From: Intestinimonas massiliensis (ex Afouda et al. 2020)
GTDB taxonomy: Bacteria; Bacillota; Clostridia; Oscillospirales; Oscillospiraceae
DNA length: 42,504 nucleotides
Assembly (NCBI RefSeq): GCF_900626285.1
Contig: NZ_LR131147.1
Coordinates: forward strand, 1,395,717-1,438,220
Direction of reading: 5' to 3'
A model generated the notes under the pieces. That model saw only the letters and a program-made list of their open reading frames with translations. It was not told the DNA's origin and ran no database searches. Each line of letters opens with the position of its first letter. Within the stretch, counting starts at the first letter, position 1. Positions 7,383 through 15,931 of this stretch are shown here, piece after piece. Position numbers and translations under genes: made by a program.

Positions 7383-7940
7383 TTACTCGGCTTCCGGCCA
7401 AGGCAGATCCACCACCGTGGGCGTGTGGCCCACCGCGGGGAGAAACTTCTCCAGGAAATCGGTCCGCTTCAGCCGGATGGTGGAGGTGGAGAAGCAGGGG
7501 TGGCCGCTGATGTACTCCCCCGCCAGCAGCTCCCGGTCCATCACCAGACGCACCTTGCCCTCCGGGTCGTGCATCAGCTCAAAGGCGCTGGCAGAGCCGG
7601 GGGCGGCCCCCAGCAGCTGCTTCATCTGCTCCGGGCTGGCAAAGGACAGCCGGGCGCAGCCCAGCTGCTTGCTCAGGTCCTTGGTCTTGAAGGGCTTGTC
7701 CCCCGGCATCATCAGCAGGTAGAAGTCGGTCTGCTGCCGGTTGGTCAGCAGCAGGTTCTTGCAGATGGGCACACCCAGCACCGCCTCCACTGCCTTGCAG
7801 TCCTCCATGGTGTTGGCATAGTCGTGGTCGCACCGGAGGTAGGGGATGTTCAGCTTGCCCAGGAAGGCATACACCGCCATCTCATTGGGGTCCCGGTCCT
7901 CCGCCGGAGGGCCGGAATAGATCTCAGGATTCACATACAT
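7383..7940 (-). CDS. YbaK/ProX-type prolyl-tRNA editing domain protein
   Basis: The protein has 185 residues. It resembles the stand-alone YbaK/EbsC-fold trans-editing factors (ProX/PrdX group) that deacylate mischarged Ala- or Cys-tRNAPro. Features supporting this are YLRCDHDYANTMEDCKAVEAVLG near residue 35, CKNLLLTNRQQTDFYLLMM with the usual KNL lysine, KTKDLSKQLGCARLSFAS and the later LVMDRELL. No signal peptide or membrane segment is visible. It lies only 3 bases after the end of metY, so the two are probably co-transcribed. There is no obvious terminator before the thi promoter, so some read-through into the riboswitch is possible. The exact amino acid specificity cannot be read from sequence. 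Confidence 0.85.
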   Translation of the reverse strand: MYVNPEIYSGPPAEDRDPNEMAVYAFLGKLNIPYLRCDHDYANTMEDCKAVEAVLGVPICKNLLLTNRQQTDFYLLMMPGDKPFKTKDLSKQLGCARLSFASPEQMKQLLGAAPGSASAFELMHDPEGKVRLVMDRELLAGEYISGHPCFSTSTIRLKRTDFLEKFLPAVGHTPTVVDLPWPEAE

Positions 7941-7943
7941 GGC

Positions 7944-9227
7944 TCACACCCCGGCCAGAGCCTGATCCACATCCTCCAGGATGTCGTTGATATCCTCAAT
8001 GCCCACGCTGAGCCGCACCAGGTCGGGGGATACCCCGGCAGCCGCCAGCTCCTCGTCGGTCATCTGCCGGTGGGTGGTAGAGGCGGGGTGGAGGGTGCAG
8101 GTCTTGGCGTCGGCCACGTGGGTGGCGATGGAGGCCAGCTTCAGCCCCGCCATGAACTTGGAGGCCGCCTCACGACCGCCCTTCACGCCGAAGGACACCA
8201 CGCCGCAGGTGCCGTTGGGCATATACTTCATGGCCCGCTCGTAGTAGGGGTCACCCTTCAGGCTGGGATAGCGCACCCAGGCCACCTTTGGGTGGTCCTT
8301 CAGGAACTTGGCCACCGCCAGGCCGTTCTCGCAGTGCTTGGCCATCCGCAGGGGCAGGGTTTCAAGGCCGATGTTCAGGTAGTAGCAGTTCTGGGGGGAG
8401 GGAATGGACCCCAGGTCCCGCATGAGCTGGGCGGTGGTCTTGGTGATGTAGGCCCCCTCCAGGCCGAATTTCTCGGTGTAGGTGATGCCGTGGTAGCTCT
8501 CGTCGGGGGTGGTCAGGCCGGGGAACTTGTCGGCGTGGGCGTTCCAGTCGAACTTGCCGGAGTCCACGATGGCGCCCCCCACCGCGTTGGCGTGGCCGTC
8601 CATGTACTTGGTGGTGGAGTGGGTGACGATGTCGGCCCCCCACTCGAAGGGGCGGCAGTTCACCGGGGTGGCGAAGGTGTTGTCCACGATCAGGGGCACC
8701 CCGTGGGCGTGGGCGGCCCTGGCGAACTTCTCGATGTCCAGCACCGTCAGGGCCGGGTTGGCGATGGTCTCCCCGAACACCGCCCGGGTCTCAGGCCGGA
8801 AGGCGGCCTCCAGCTCGGCCTCGGTGCAGTCGGGGTCCACGAAGGTGAAGTGGATGCCCATGCGCTTCATGGTGACGGCGAACAGGTTGAAGGTGCCGCC
8901 GTAGATGGAGGAGGAGCACACCACGTGCTCCCCGCAGGAGACGATGTTGAAGATGGCATAGAAGGAGGCCGCCTGGCCGGAGGAGGTGAGCATGGCGGCG
9001 GTGCCCCCCTCCAGGGCGCAGATCTTGGCCGCCACGTGGTCGTTGGTGGGGTTCTGCAGGCGGGTATAGAAATAGCCGCTGGCCTCCAGATCGAACAGGG
9101 CGCCCATGGCCTCGCCGGAGGTATAGCGGAAGGTGGTGGACTGGATGATGGGAATATTGCGGGGCTCCCCGTTGCCGGGGGTATAGCCCGCGTGGAGACA
9201 TTGGGTGCTGATGCGGTGCTGGCTCAT
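7944..9227 (-). CDS. O-acetylhomoserine sulfhydrylase / aminocarboxypropyltransferase (MetY type)
   Basis: This PLP enzyme of the Cys/Met-metabolism family makes homocysteine from O-acetylhomoserine and sulfide. It has 427 residues, typical for MetY. ATG 9227 (MSQHRISTQCLHAGY) is preceded by AAGGAAG. Signatures are the N-terminal QCLHAGY and QSTTFRY, YFYTRLQNPT near residue 55, SSGQAASFYAI (PLP phosphate-binding), VDNTFATPVNCRPFEWGAD, and HSTTKYMDGHANAVGG, in which K207 is the predicted Schiff-base lysine. The C-terminus has LHPASTTHRQM and VRLSVGIEDINDILEDVDQA. It has its own promoter and is followed after 3 bases by the ProX-like gene. MetY-like enzymes vary in sulfur donor, so the substrate is assigned by family only. 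Confidence 0.93.
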   Translation of the reverse strand: MSQHRISTQCLHAGYTPGNGEPRNIPIIQSTTFRYTSGEAMGALFDLEASGYFYTRLQNPTNDHVAAKICALEGGTAAMLTSSGQAASFYAIFNIVSCGEHVVCSSSIYGGTFNLFAVTMKRMGIHFTFVDPDCTEAELEAAFRPETRAVFGETIANPALTVLDIEKFARAAHAHGVPLIVDNTFATPVNCRPFEWGADIVTHSTTKYMDGHANAVGGAIVDSGKFDWNAHADKFPGLTTPDESYHGITYTEKFGLEGAYITKTTAQLMRDLGSIPSPQNCYYLNIGLETLPLRMAKHCENGLAVAKFLKDHPKVAWVRYPSLKGDPYYERAMKYMPNGTCGVVSFGVKGGREAASKFMAGLKLASIATHVADAKTCTLHPASTTHRQMTDEELAAAGVSPDLVRLSVGIEDINDILEDVDQALAGV

Positions 9228-9270
9228 GGGTGGGTCTTCCTTTCTGTTTCTTACTTTGCCATAATGAAGT

Positions 9271-9299
9271 ATGTTACACCCGGTCCGGGAGGTTGTCAA
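9271..9299 (-). promoter_or_regulatory. promoter of metY
   Basis: Minus strand TTGACA (9294-9299, full consensus), 17-base spacer, TAACAT (9271-9276). It lies 44 bases upstream of the metY start, in the 93-base gap after the WG-repeat gene. No SAM riboswitch or T-box is visible here. Confidence 0.75.
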
Positions 9300-9320
9300 G
9301 GGCGGACACCCCCGATTTCC

Positions 9321-11195
9321 TCAGGCCATAAACTTCTGATAAGCCCGGAGGGCCAGGAGGATGCCCTGCTCCACCGTGGTGGTATCCTTGGGTGACAAGG
9401 ACGTGCCAGAAGTACCCTGGAGAATGCCATTGGCATTCAACGCTGCCACAGCATCCACAGCCCAATCGGACACTTGGCCAACGTCCGCATAGCCCTCCAG
9501 GCTGCCTCCTTCGATAAGGGTCTTTTGGCCTGTCTCCTTTTCCAGATACTGAATCGTACGACAAAGCAGCGCTGCCACCTGTTCCCGGTTAATATAACCA
9601 TTAGGGCTGAAGCGGCTGCCGTCATCCAGGCCGTTCACCAGTCCAATCGCGGCGGCCTTGCGTACCCACAGGTCATCCGTATCGGTAAAGGTACCCTCCG
9701 CCGCCGGGGTAATCGTCTGTCCGGTCACCTTCTCCACCAGGTTGGCCATCAACTCTGCAAAGCGCCGCCGGGTGATGCGGAACGTGAAATAGCTGTTGTT
9801 GCTCTCCGTCACAACTCCCGCCACCTGCGCCTGCTTTACTTCTTCCGCCGCCCAAGAGCTGGGGTAGTTTTTCAGGCGGGGATCAAAAATCAAATCCATT
9901 TTATTGTTGACTACATCGCCCCAAGCTACTCCATCGGAAAATTCTATGATATTAACGTAATATGCGCTATAGGATAGCGGCAACGGCCCATAAACCATCT
10001 CGCCCTGGCGATCCATTAAATAGCTCTCCCCGTCCGGTAAAGCGACTTGCGCCAGCCCCTGCTGAAAGCCTCTGATGACCTGAACGTCTTGTGGAAGGGT
10101 CAATTCCGTCTGTCCTTGCGCATTGATGAATTTCCACTGGTCGTTTTCCAGTTCTTTTACGGGAATCGGCCACTCTGGACAAGTGAGAACCTCTTCATAA
10201 ATGGGGCCCGTAAGTTCCTGAACGGAGAGGTCTACCAGCCCCTTTGGGATCGGAACATCCAGCGGTATAGGCTTGTCCTTATATGGATAATAGATGGCGC
10301 CGCACACACCATCGGAAAAATCACCGGTAAGATTAAACTGCTCCTGCGGCTGAATCAGGATCGTCCCGTTCTCATCTGCCAGTCCTTCTTCGTCGGAATC
10401 CGTAGACAGGAGAAACAACGGATGCTCGTCACTGGTGCGCACGCCATCTGTATAGGCATCCTGATAGGAAATATTGTGATATGTGCAGGGGATAATCTCG
10501 TTTCCCTTCAAATCGATCACGCCGTCATAATCACCCAAGTTGACAATGACCGTGTTGCCACGGGGATCATACATGTAGTCGTACTGAGGGGCCACAATCC
10601 ATGCGCCGGTCTTATCGATCAGGCCGTACTTTCCCATTAAATCGCGCGCAACCGCTACACCCCTGTGAAACGGCCCTACATCAGAAAATTGTTCGCAGGT
10701 AAACACCGTTTTTCCCTCGGTGTCGATGAACCTCAATAACCTATCTTCAAAGTTATAAATAGGCGCAACGCCCTCATGAAATTCGCCGCCGTTAATTTCA
10801 GAGGGAAGGGGCAACACGAGAGCGCCAGTTTGATCTACATAACCGTAGACACTCTCAGTCTTCACAAAGGCCCACCCCTCAGAGAAGGCACCCGCTGTCC
10901 GGCAACGCTCGAAAGGGAACAGCCACTCTCCCCATTGATTGCTGTAATTCATATATACAAGACTTGGGTACTCATACCCGTCAATTTCGATACCGCCTTC
11001 TACTCTGAGCAGAGGTAGGGCGCTGTTTCTTGTTGAAAAATCATCATAGGCAACACCATATAATAGATCAGCCCTGATATCCACTTGGACATAATCTACT
11101 TCACTGCCTACTGCTTTTGCCGAAGGGAAAATCGAGCAAGTGGCTAAAAGAAGTGCAGCCAGGGCAAATAGCGGTATCCTTTTGTTGAATTTCAT
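9321..11195 (-). CDS. secreted WG-repeat protein with C-terminal SLH-like domains
   Basis: The protein has 624 residues. The second of two adjacent ATGs (11195) is chosen because it lies 6 bases from GGGAGG; the first is only 3 bases away. A signal peptide is clear (MKFNKRIPLFALAALLLATC, then PSAKA). Residues about 75-430 hold WG-type repeats, for example GWAFVKTESVYGYVDQTGAL, GKYGLIDKTGAWIVAPQYDY and GVIDLKGNEIIPCTY. The C-terminal 190 residues carry SLH-like units (FTDTDDLWVRKAAAIGLVNG with SRFSPNGYINREQVAALL, then YADVGQVSDWAVDAVAAL), which would tether it to cell-wall polymer. The gene is visibly more AT-rich than its neighbours, which suggests transfer. It follows the GerMN gene by 86 bases with no clear promoter of its own. 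Its ligand is unknown. Confidence 0.85.
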   Translation of the reverse strand: MKFNKRIPLFALAALLLATCSIFPSAKAVGSEVDYVQVDIRADLLYGVAYDDFSTRNSALPLLRVEGGIEIDGYEYPSLVYMNYSNQWGEWLFPFERCRTAGAFSEGWAFVKTESVYGYVDQTGALVLPLPSEINGGEFHEGVAPIYNFEDRLLRFIDTEGKTVFTCEQFSDVGPFHRGVAVARDLMGKYGLIDKTGAWIVAPQYDYMYDPRGNTVIVNLGDYDGVIDLKGNEIIPCTYHNISYQDAYTDGVRTSDEHPLFLLSTDSDEEGLADENGTILIQPQEQFNLTGDFSDGVCGAIYYPYKDKPIPLDVPIPKGLVDLSVQELTGPIYEEVLTCPEWPIPVKELENDQWKFINAQGQTELTLPQDVQVIRGFQQGLAQVALPDGESYLMDRQGEMVYGPLPLSYSAYYVNIIEFSDGVAWGDVVNNKMDLIFDPRLKNYPSSWAAEEVKQAQVAGVVTESNNSYFTFRITRRRFAELMANLVEKVTGQTITPAAEGTFTDTDDLWVRKAAAIGLVNGLDDGSRFSPNGYINREQVAALLCRTIQYLEKETGQKTLIEGGSLEGYADVGQVSDWAVDAVAALNANGILQGTSGTSLSPKDTTTVEQGILLALRAYQKFMA

Positions 11196-11281
11196 CATAT
11201 TCCTCCCTGTCTGTGTGACCCGTTGCGGCTATTCCAACCTCAGCGGCCTGTTTGTATGATGGCTTCTTCCTGCGCATCCGG

Positions 11282-11821
11282 TCAGTCCGTCTGATCCAGG
11301 CGGGCGTCCAGCTCCTCCTCCGGCGGCGGGGCCTCCTGCCCGTTGGAGAGCAGCAGATCGGAGGGGGTCAGCTGCTGGGTGGGCCGGTAGGGGATCTCGT
11401 CCCCCTCTACGGTGACGTACACCGACTCCACCCCCTCCACCTGGCACAGGGTCAGGGTGAGGCAGGCGTCAGCCACGGTCAGGTCCACCCCGGTCAGGCC
11501 GCCGTACTGCTCCGACAGGTCCAGATGGAGGCAGCCCTCCTCCAGCAGCTCCCAGCTCAGCAGACGCACCCCGTCGGGGAAGGGCGAGGTCAGGTTCTGT
11601 GTGGCAGGGCCCTGGAACAGGGCCTGCAGCAGGCCGGTCACCGGCTGGGTGCCCTCCGGCTGCTCCCAGGTCTCATACCCCACCGCCATGGCGGCGTTCT
11701 GATCCTCCAGGGCGGAAAAGTAGACCTTATAGTCCTCCGCCGTCCTATCTCCGGCCGTACCGGTGCAGCCGCTCAGGCTCAGCAGTCCGGTGAGGGTCAG
11801 GACCAGGATCCGTTTCTTCAT
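11282..11821 (-). CDS. GerMN-domain lipoprotein
   Basis: The protein has 179 residues with a lipoprotein signal (MKKRILVLTLTGLLSLSGC). C19 is the predicted lipidated cysteine, so the mature protein would sit on the outer face of the membrane. The rest matches a single GerMN (sporulation/germination) domain: VTGLLQALFQGPATQNLTSP, GVRLLSWELLEEGCLHLDLS and VDLTVADACLTLTLCQVEGV. A low-complexity acidic tail closes it (APPPEEELDARLDQTD). The start overlaps the kinase stop by 4 bases (ATGA), so translation is coupled. The order regulator-kinase-GerMN lipoprotein recalls MtrA-MtrB-LpqB of Actinobacteria, where the lipoprotein modulates the kinase. A similar role here is an inference. Confidence 0.85.
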   Translation of the reverse strand: MKKRILVLTLTGLLSLSGCTGTAGDRTAEDYKVYFSALEDQNAAMAVGYETWEQPEGTQPVTGLLQALFQGPATQNLTSPFPDGVRLLSWELLEEGCLHLDLSEQYGGLTGVDLTVADACLTLTLCQVEGVESVYVTVEGDEIPYRPTQQLTPSDLLLSNGQEAPPPEEELDARLDQTD

Positions 11822-13281
11822 GACCGCTCGCCCCCCTTCTCCCGCCAGCGGGCGAAGCGCACCTCAAAGCAGGTGCCCTCCGGCTCCCGCCGCCGGGCGG
11901 TGATGGTGCCCCCGTGCTGCCGCACGGTGTCCCGGACGATGGACAGGCCCAGGCCGGTGCCGCCGGCGGCCCGGGAACGGGCCTTGTCCACCCGATAGAA
12001 CCGGTCAAAGATCTTGGGCAGATCGGCCTCCGGGATGCCCACGCCGGTGTCCTCCACCCGCAGGCACACCACGTCTCCCTCGGTGAACAGGGTGACGGTG
12101 ACGGTGCCCCCGGGCAGGTTGTATTTGACGGCGTTCTCCATCAGGTTGAAGGCGATCTGATACAGGTCGTCCTCGGTGCAGCGGATGATACAGCCCTCCT
12201 GGAGGCGGAGCTCCAGCTTCACCTCCGCCGCCTGGGCCAGAGGGATGAGCATATGCTCCACCCGGCGCACCACCGTGCCCACGTCCACCGGCACGGTCTG
12301 GATCTCGTGGGCGGTGTCCAGCCGGGTGAGGGTGAGCAGCTTCTCCGTGATGCGGGTGAGCCGCTCGGCCTCCTCCCCGATGTCGGTGAGAAACTCCCGG
12401 GCAGTGTCGCCGTCCATGTGGTCGGCCTGGAGGATGGAGTCGGTAAGCAGCCGGATGGAGGCCAGGGGGGTCTTCAGCTCATGGGAGGCGTCGGACACAA
12501 ACCGCCGGCGCACCTCCTCGGTGGTCTGGAGCCGGCCGGTGAGCTCGTTGAACTCATCGGCCAGACGGCTGAGCTCGTCGCCCCCCCGCATATCCACCCG
12601 GTGGCTGTATTCGCCTTCCCGGACGGTGTGGATGGCCCCCAGCAGCTGGGCGATCCGACGGGTCAGAGCCTTGGAGAACACCACGCCCATCGCCAGGGTC
12701 ACCAGGCCGATCACGATGGAAATGGTGCGCAGGTTATTCTGGATGCCCTGGAGCATGGCCCCCTGCTCGGCGTCGTACTCGTAGAGATAGACCGCCCCCT
12801 GGGTCATGGAGCGGTAGGTGACAGGCACTGCCGCCCAGCTGTAAAAGACGCCGCCGGAATAGTCGCCCCGGAACACATTATTGCCCTTCAGGGCAGTCAC
12901 TGCCTCCCAGAACAGGGCATACTGCCCCACGGTGTCCGTCCGCTGGGTCCCCTCCTGGATATCACACAGCACCCGGCCGGAGGGGTCGATGACCACCACC
13001 CGGGTCACCCCCAGGCTGCTCAGCAGCAGGTTCACCGTACGGGTGGCCCCCTCCGCCGTCAGAGGCTCCGGCCCGGTGGCCAGGGCTGAGGCCAGCACTG
13101 AGGCCTGGTTCTGCATGGAGGTCTGCTTGGAGCGGTAGGCCAGATTCTGGGATACCAGCACCGGATAGGTGTTCAGCAGCACCACCACCGCGGCCACGAT
13201 CACCAGGTAGGTCAGGGCATACTTGGTCTGGAGGGAGCGCCAGAAGGGTACCCGCCGGCCCTGTTCCTCCCGCTTATCCAT
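11818..13281 (-). CDS. sensor histidine kinase, HAMP-containing
   Basis: The protein has 487 residues. Transmembrane segments at about 20-43 and 186-206 enclose a 140-residue extracytoplasmic sensor region (RVVVIDPSGRVLCDIQEG suggests a PAS/Cache-like fold). A HAMP linker follows (about 205-258). The H-box is FVSDASHELKTPL with H267 as the phosphorylated histidine, the N-box NLMENAVKYN (about 379-388), the G1 box VEDTGVGIP (about 409-417), the F box KIFDRFYRVDK and the G2 box GGTGLGLSIV (about 440-449). All catalytic boxes look intact. The start overlaps the response-regulator end by 8 bases, and the stop overlaps the GerMN start. The stimulus is unknown. Confidence 0.95.
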   Translation of the reverse strand: MDKREEQGRRVPFWRSLQTKYALTYLVIVAAVVVLLNTYPVLVSQNLAYRSKQTSMQNQASVLASALATGPEPLTAEGATRTVNLLLSSLGVTRVVVIDPSGRVLCDIQEGTQRTDTVGQYALFWEAVTALKGNNVFRGDYSGGVFYSWAAVPVTYRSMTQGAVYLYEYDAEQGAMLQGIQNNLRTISIVIGLVTLAMGVVFSKALTRRIAQLLGAIHTVREGEYSHRVDMRGGDELSRLADEFNELTGRLQTTEEVRRRFVSDASHELKTPLASIRLLTDSILQADHMDGDTAREFLTDIGEEAERLTRITEKLLTLTRLDTAHEIQTVPVDVGTVVRRVEHMLIPLAQAAEVKLELRLQEGCIIRCTEDDLYQIAFNLMENAVKYNLPGGTVTVTLFTEGDVVCLRVEDTGVGIPEADLPKIFDRFYRVDKARSRAAGGTGLGLSIVRDTVRQHGGTITARRREPEGTCFEVRFARWREKGGERS

Positions 13282-13960
13282 TTTTCAGATAGTAGCCCAC
13301 GCCCCACTTGGTCAGGATATACTGGGGGTTGGCCGGGTCCAGCTCCAGCTTTTCCCGCAGGCGGCGGACATGGACATCCACCGTCCGGTAGTCGCCGGCG
13401 TATTCATAGCCCCACACCACGTTGAGCAGGTTCTCCCGGCTGTATACCCGGCCAGGGTTGCGCATGAGCAGCTCCATCAGGTCGAACTCCTTGGCGGTGA
13501 GGTCCACGCTCTTTCCGTCCTTCCACGCCGCCCGGGCGTCCGGGTCCAGCACGATGTGGCCTATGGTCAGCTTGCTCCCCGCACCGCTCTGCTGGGCGGC
13601 CATACCCGCCCGGCGCAGCAGGGCACGCACCCGGGCCTTCAGCTCCAGGATGTTGAAGGGTTTTGTGATGTAGTCGTCCGCTCCGCACTCAAAACCGATG
13701 ATCTTGTCAGTGTCCTCGCTGCGGGCGGTGAGCATGATGATGGGCACGTTGGAGAATTCCCGGATGCGCATGCAGGCCTGGAGACCGTCGATCTTGGGCA
13801 TCATCAGATCCAGGATGATCAGGTCGAAGCCGCCGCTCCGGGCCAGCTCCACCGCCTGCTCCCCGTCATAACCGGCCTCCACCTGGTAGCCCTCGCTCTC
13901 CAGGTTGAACTTGATGCCCTTGACCAGCACCTTTTCGTCGTCTACCACCAATATTTTCAA
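13274..13960 (-). CDS. OmpR/PhoB-family response regulator
   Basis: The protein has 228 residues. The receiver domain has the acidic pocket D7/D8, phosphoacceptor D51 (FDLIILDLMMPK), T78 (PIIMLTARS) and K100 (DDYITKPFN). The C-terminal winged helix of the Trans_reg_C type begins near residue 130 (LTIGHIVLDPDARAAW), with VDLTAKEFDLMELLMRNPGRVYSRE and recognition-helix region YRTVDVHVRRLREKL, ending WGVGYYLKNG. It overlaps the kinase by 8 bases and follows comEA by 16 bases, so the four genes probably form one transcript. The target genes are unknown; the neighbouring cell-wall carboxypeptidase and WG/SLH protein are candidates only by position. Confidence 0.95.
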   Translation of the reverse strand: MKILVVDDEKVLVKGIKFNLESEGYQVEAGYDGEQAVELARSGGFDLIILDLMMPKIDGLQACMRIREFSNVPIIMLTARSEDTDKIIGFECGADDYITKPFNILELKARVRALLRRAGMAAQQSGAGSKLTIGHIVLDPDARAAWKDGKSVDLTAKEFDLMELLMRNPGRVYSRENLLNVVWGYEYAGDYRTVDVHVRRLREKLELDPANPQYILTKWGVGYYLKNG

Positions 13961-13976
13961 GGCGTGTCCTCCTTTT

Positions 13977-14390
13977 TCACTGTGAAACCGTTACCTGGTC
14001 GATCAGCCCGGCCAGAATTCCTTCCCCGATGCCGTCCACACGGGTCAGATCCTCCGGGATACGGAAGGGACCGTTGGCCTCCCGATAGGCGATGATGGCC
14101 TGGGCCCGTTTCTCCCCGATCCCCGGCAGGGTCATCAGCTCCTCCGCTGTGGCGGTGTTCAGATCCACCTTTCCCGCCGGGGTACTGGCCGCAGGCGGAT
14201 CAGCCTCCCCATCCGTGGTCCCGGCAGGCGGGGGAGTGAGTACGATGGGGCTCTCCTGGGTCAGCGTGCGCTCCACCTCCACCTGCACCGGCCGGGCCTG
14301 CGTGGAACCCCGGAGAAACCAGCCGCCGGTAAAGGCCAGAAACATGGCCGCCAGGAGGATGGATATAAATTCCAGCCTGGAAATCTTCAT
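13977..14390 (-). CDS. ComEA-type helix-hairpin-helix DNA-binding protein
   Basis: The protein has 137 residues. A membrane anchor at about residues 7-27 (FISILLAAMFLAFTGGWFL) is followed by a proline/threonine-rich linker and a C-terminal double helix-hairpin-helix domain: VDLNTATAEELMTLPGIGEK, RAQAIIAYREANG, then LTRVDGIGEGILAGL. This is the layout of ComEA, the surface receptor for double-stranded DNA in competence. It is shorter than B. subtilis ComEA (about 205 residues) and lacks a longer spacer region. No comEB or comEC gene follows, so a DNA-uptake role is not supported by context. It is probably first in the operon with the two-component system. GGAGGGGG lies about 10 bases before the ATG. 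Confidence 0.85.
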   Translation of the reverse strand: MKISRLEFISILLAAMFLAFTGGWFLRGSTQARPVQVEVERTLTQESPIVLTPPPAGTTDGEADPPAASTPAGKVDLNTATAEELMTLPGIGEKRAQAIIAYREANGPFRIPEDLTRVDGIGEGILAGLIDQVTVSQ

Positions 14391-14412
14391 GAATTTGTAA
14401 CCCCCTCCCCCG

Positions 14413-14441
14413 TTGCGTCCCGGTATGGGGTCTGGTATAAT
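14413..14441 (+). promoter_or_regulatory. promoter of the D-Ala-D-Ala carboxypeptidase gene
   Basis: TTGCGT (14413-14418), 17-base spacer, TATAAT (14436-14441) with TG placed for an extended -10. It lies 44 bases before the start at 14485, in the divergent gap shared with comEA. I found no convincing minus-strand promoter for comEA in this short gap. Confidence 0.75.
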
Positions 14442-14484
14442 GAAACATACAGAATTATTATATCATACTTAAATGGAGTTTCCT

Positions 14485-15885
14485 ATGAAAAAGTCAAGAC
14501 TGCTCGCTCTCTTTTTGACCCTGATCCTGGCTCTCTCCCTGGCCGCTCCCTTTGCCTCCGCGGCAGAGGGGGGCAGCGGCAGCGCCATTCTGGACGGCAT
14601 GACGGTGGACGCCAAGGCCGCTGTTCTGGTGGACCCGGATACCGATGAGATCCTCTACGAGCTCAACGCCCACGACAAGATGTACCCCGCCTCCATCACC
14701 AAGGTGATGACCTGCCTGCTCACCCTGGAGGCGGTGGACCGGGGAGAGCTGTCCCTGGAGCAGACTGTCACCGCCAGCCAGGCCATCCACACCGGCATTG
14801 GAGACAACGCTTCCACCGCCGACATCAAGGTGGGTGAGGAGATCCGTATCATCGACCTGCTGTACGCCGCCCTCATTCCCTCGGCCAACGAGGCCTGCAA
14901 CGTGATGGCGGAGGCGGTCAGCGGCGATATCACCACCTTTGTGGACCTGATGAACAGCCGGGCGGCGGAGCTGGGCATGACGGGCACCCACTTCGCCAAC
15001 ACCCACGGCTACCACGACGACAACCACTACACCACCGCATACGACGTGTACCTGATGAGCAAGGAGGCCATGAAGCACGAGACCTTCCGCACCATCGTCT
15101 CCTCCCTCAACTACACCATGCCCGCCACCAACATGCACCCGGAGGAGCGTATCGTCCGCTCCACCAACGCCCTGATCTCCAACTGGAACATCCGTGGCTA
15201 CCTGTACCAGTATGCCACCGGCGTCAAGACCGGCCATACGCCGGAGGCAGGCTACTGCCTGTCCGCCTCCGCCACCAAGGAGGACCGGAACCTGATGTCG
15301 GTAGTCATGGGCTGTGAGCGGGTGCCGGGCACCACCGGCAGCGAGGGCTTTACCTACTTCAGCGAGACCATCCGGCTGCTGGACTGGGGTTTTAACAACT
15401 TCACCCGGCAGACCATGCTGGACGGTACCAAGCGGGACATTCCCGAGGTGGAGGTCACCCTGGGCAAGAACACCAACTACGTCACCCTGGAGCCCCAGGG
15501 CGAGGTGACCGCCCTGCTGCCCAAGGACGTGTCTGCAGAGAACTTTGAGTACGACTACACCCTCAACGCCGAGAGCGTGGAGGCCCCCGTGGAGCAGGGT
15601 CAGCAGCTGGGCACCATCTCGGTGTCCTTCAACGACAAGGTGTACGGCACCCTGCCTCTGGTGGCCAGCATCAGCGTGGAGCGGGACCCCTGGCTCTACC
15701 GGCTGGACCGGCTGCAGAAGTTCTTTGACCAGCTGTGGGTGAAGATCCTGCTGGTGGTCATTCTGGTGGTGGTCGCCTTCCTGCTGCTGCGCCGGCTGTT
15801 TTTCCGGGGCCGCAGGAATCGCTACGGCAGCTATGGCGGCGGCCGGGGCGGCCGCTACACCGGTTCCCGTCATCACCGCAGATAA
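14485..15885 (+). CDS. D-alanyl-D-alanine carboxypeptidase (DacF/PBP5 family)
   Basis: This serine-type penicillin-binding protein trims the terminal D-Ala of peptidoglycan stem peptides outside the membrane. It has 466 residues. ATG 14485 is chosen over the in-frame ATG at 14473, because that earlier codon overlaps the ribosome site TGGAG that serves 14485. A signal peptide (LFLTLILALSLAAPFASAA) ends near residue 27. Catalytic motifs are S70-x-x-K73 (ASITKVMT), S133-A-N135 (IPSANEA) and K248-T-G (GVKTGHTPEAG). A PBP5-type C-terminal beta domain follows, then a hydrophobic segment near residues 411-430 (VKILLVVILVVVAFLLLRRL) and a basic Gly/Arg/Tyr-rich tail. The true membrane helix instead of an amphipathic anchor is common in Firmicutes. 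It diverges from the comEA/two-component operon. Confidence 0.95.
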   Translation: MKKSRLLALFLTLILALSLAAPFASAAEGGSGSAILDGMTVDAKAAVLVDPDTDEILYELNAHDKMYPASITKVMTCLLTLEAVDRGELSLEQTVTASQAIHTGIGDNASTADIKVGEEIRIIDLLYAALIPSANEACNVMAEAVSGDITTFVDLMNSRAAELGMTGTHFANTHGYHDDNHYTTAYDVYLMSKEAMKHETFRTIVSSLNYTMPATNMHPEERIVRSTNALISNWNIRGYLYQYATGVKTGHTPEAGYCLSASATKEDRNLMSVVMGCERVPGTTGSEGFTYFSETIRLLDWGFNNFTRQTMLDGTKRDIPEVEVTLGKNTNYVTLEPQGEVTALLPKDVSAENFEYDYTLNAESVEAPVEQGQQLGTISVSFNDKVYGTLPLVASISVERDPWLYRLDRLQKFFDQLWVKILLVVILVVVAFLLLRRLFFRGRRNRYGSYGGGRGGRYTGSRHHRR

Positions 15886-15887
15886 GT

Positions 15888-15925
15888 AAAAGCGTGCCCC
15901 CTCACATGTGAGGGGGCACGCTTTT
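15888..15925. terminator. bidirectional terminator between convergent genes
   Basis: A perfect 38-base palindrome centred between 15906 and 15907 has A-runs at its left end and T-runs at its right end. It serves the carboxypeptidase gene on the plus strand and the recG operon on the minus strand. Confidence 0.92.
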
Positions 15926-15931
15926 GCTGTT

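Noticed and set aside
14391..14470. Possible minus-strand promoter for comEA
   Set aside because: TATAAT-like words are present but none has a good -35 at 16-18 bases; the region is already explained by the plus-strand promoter.
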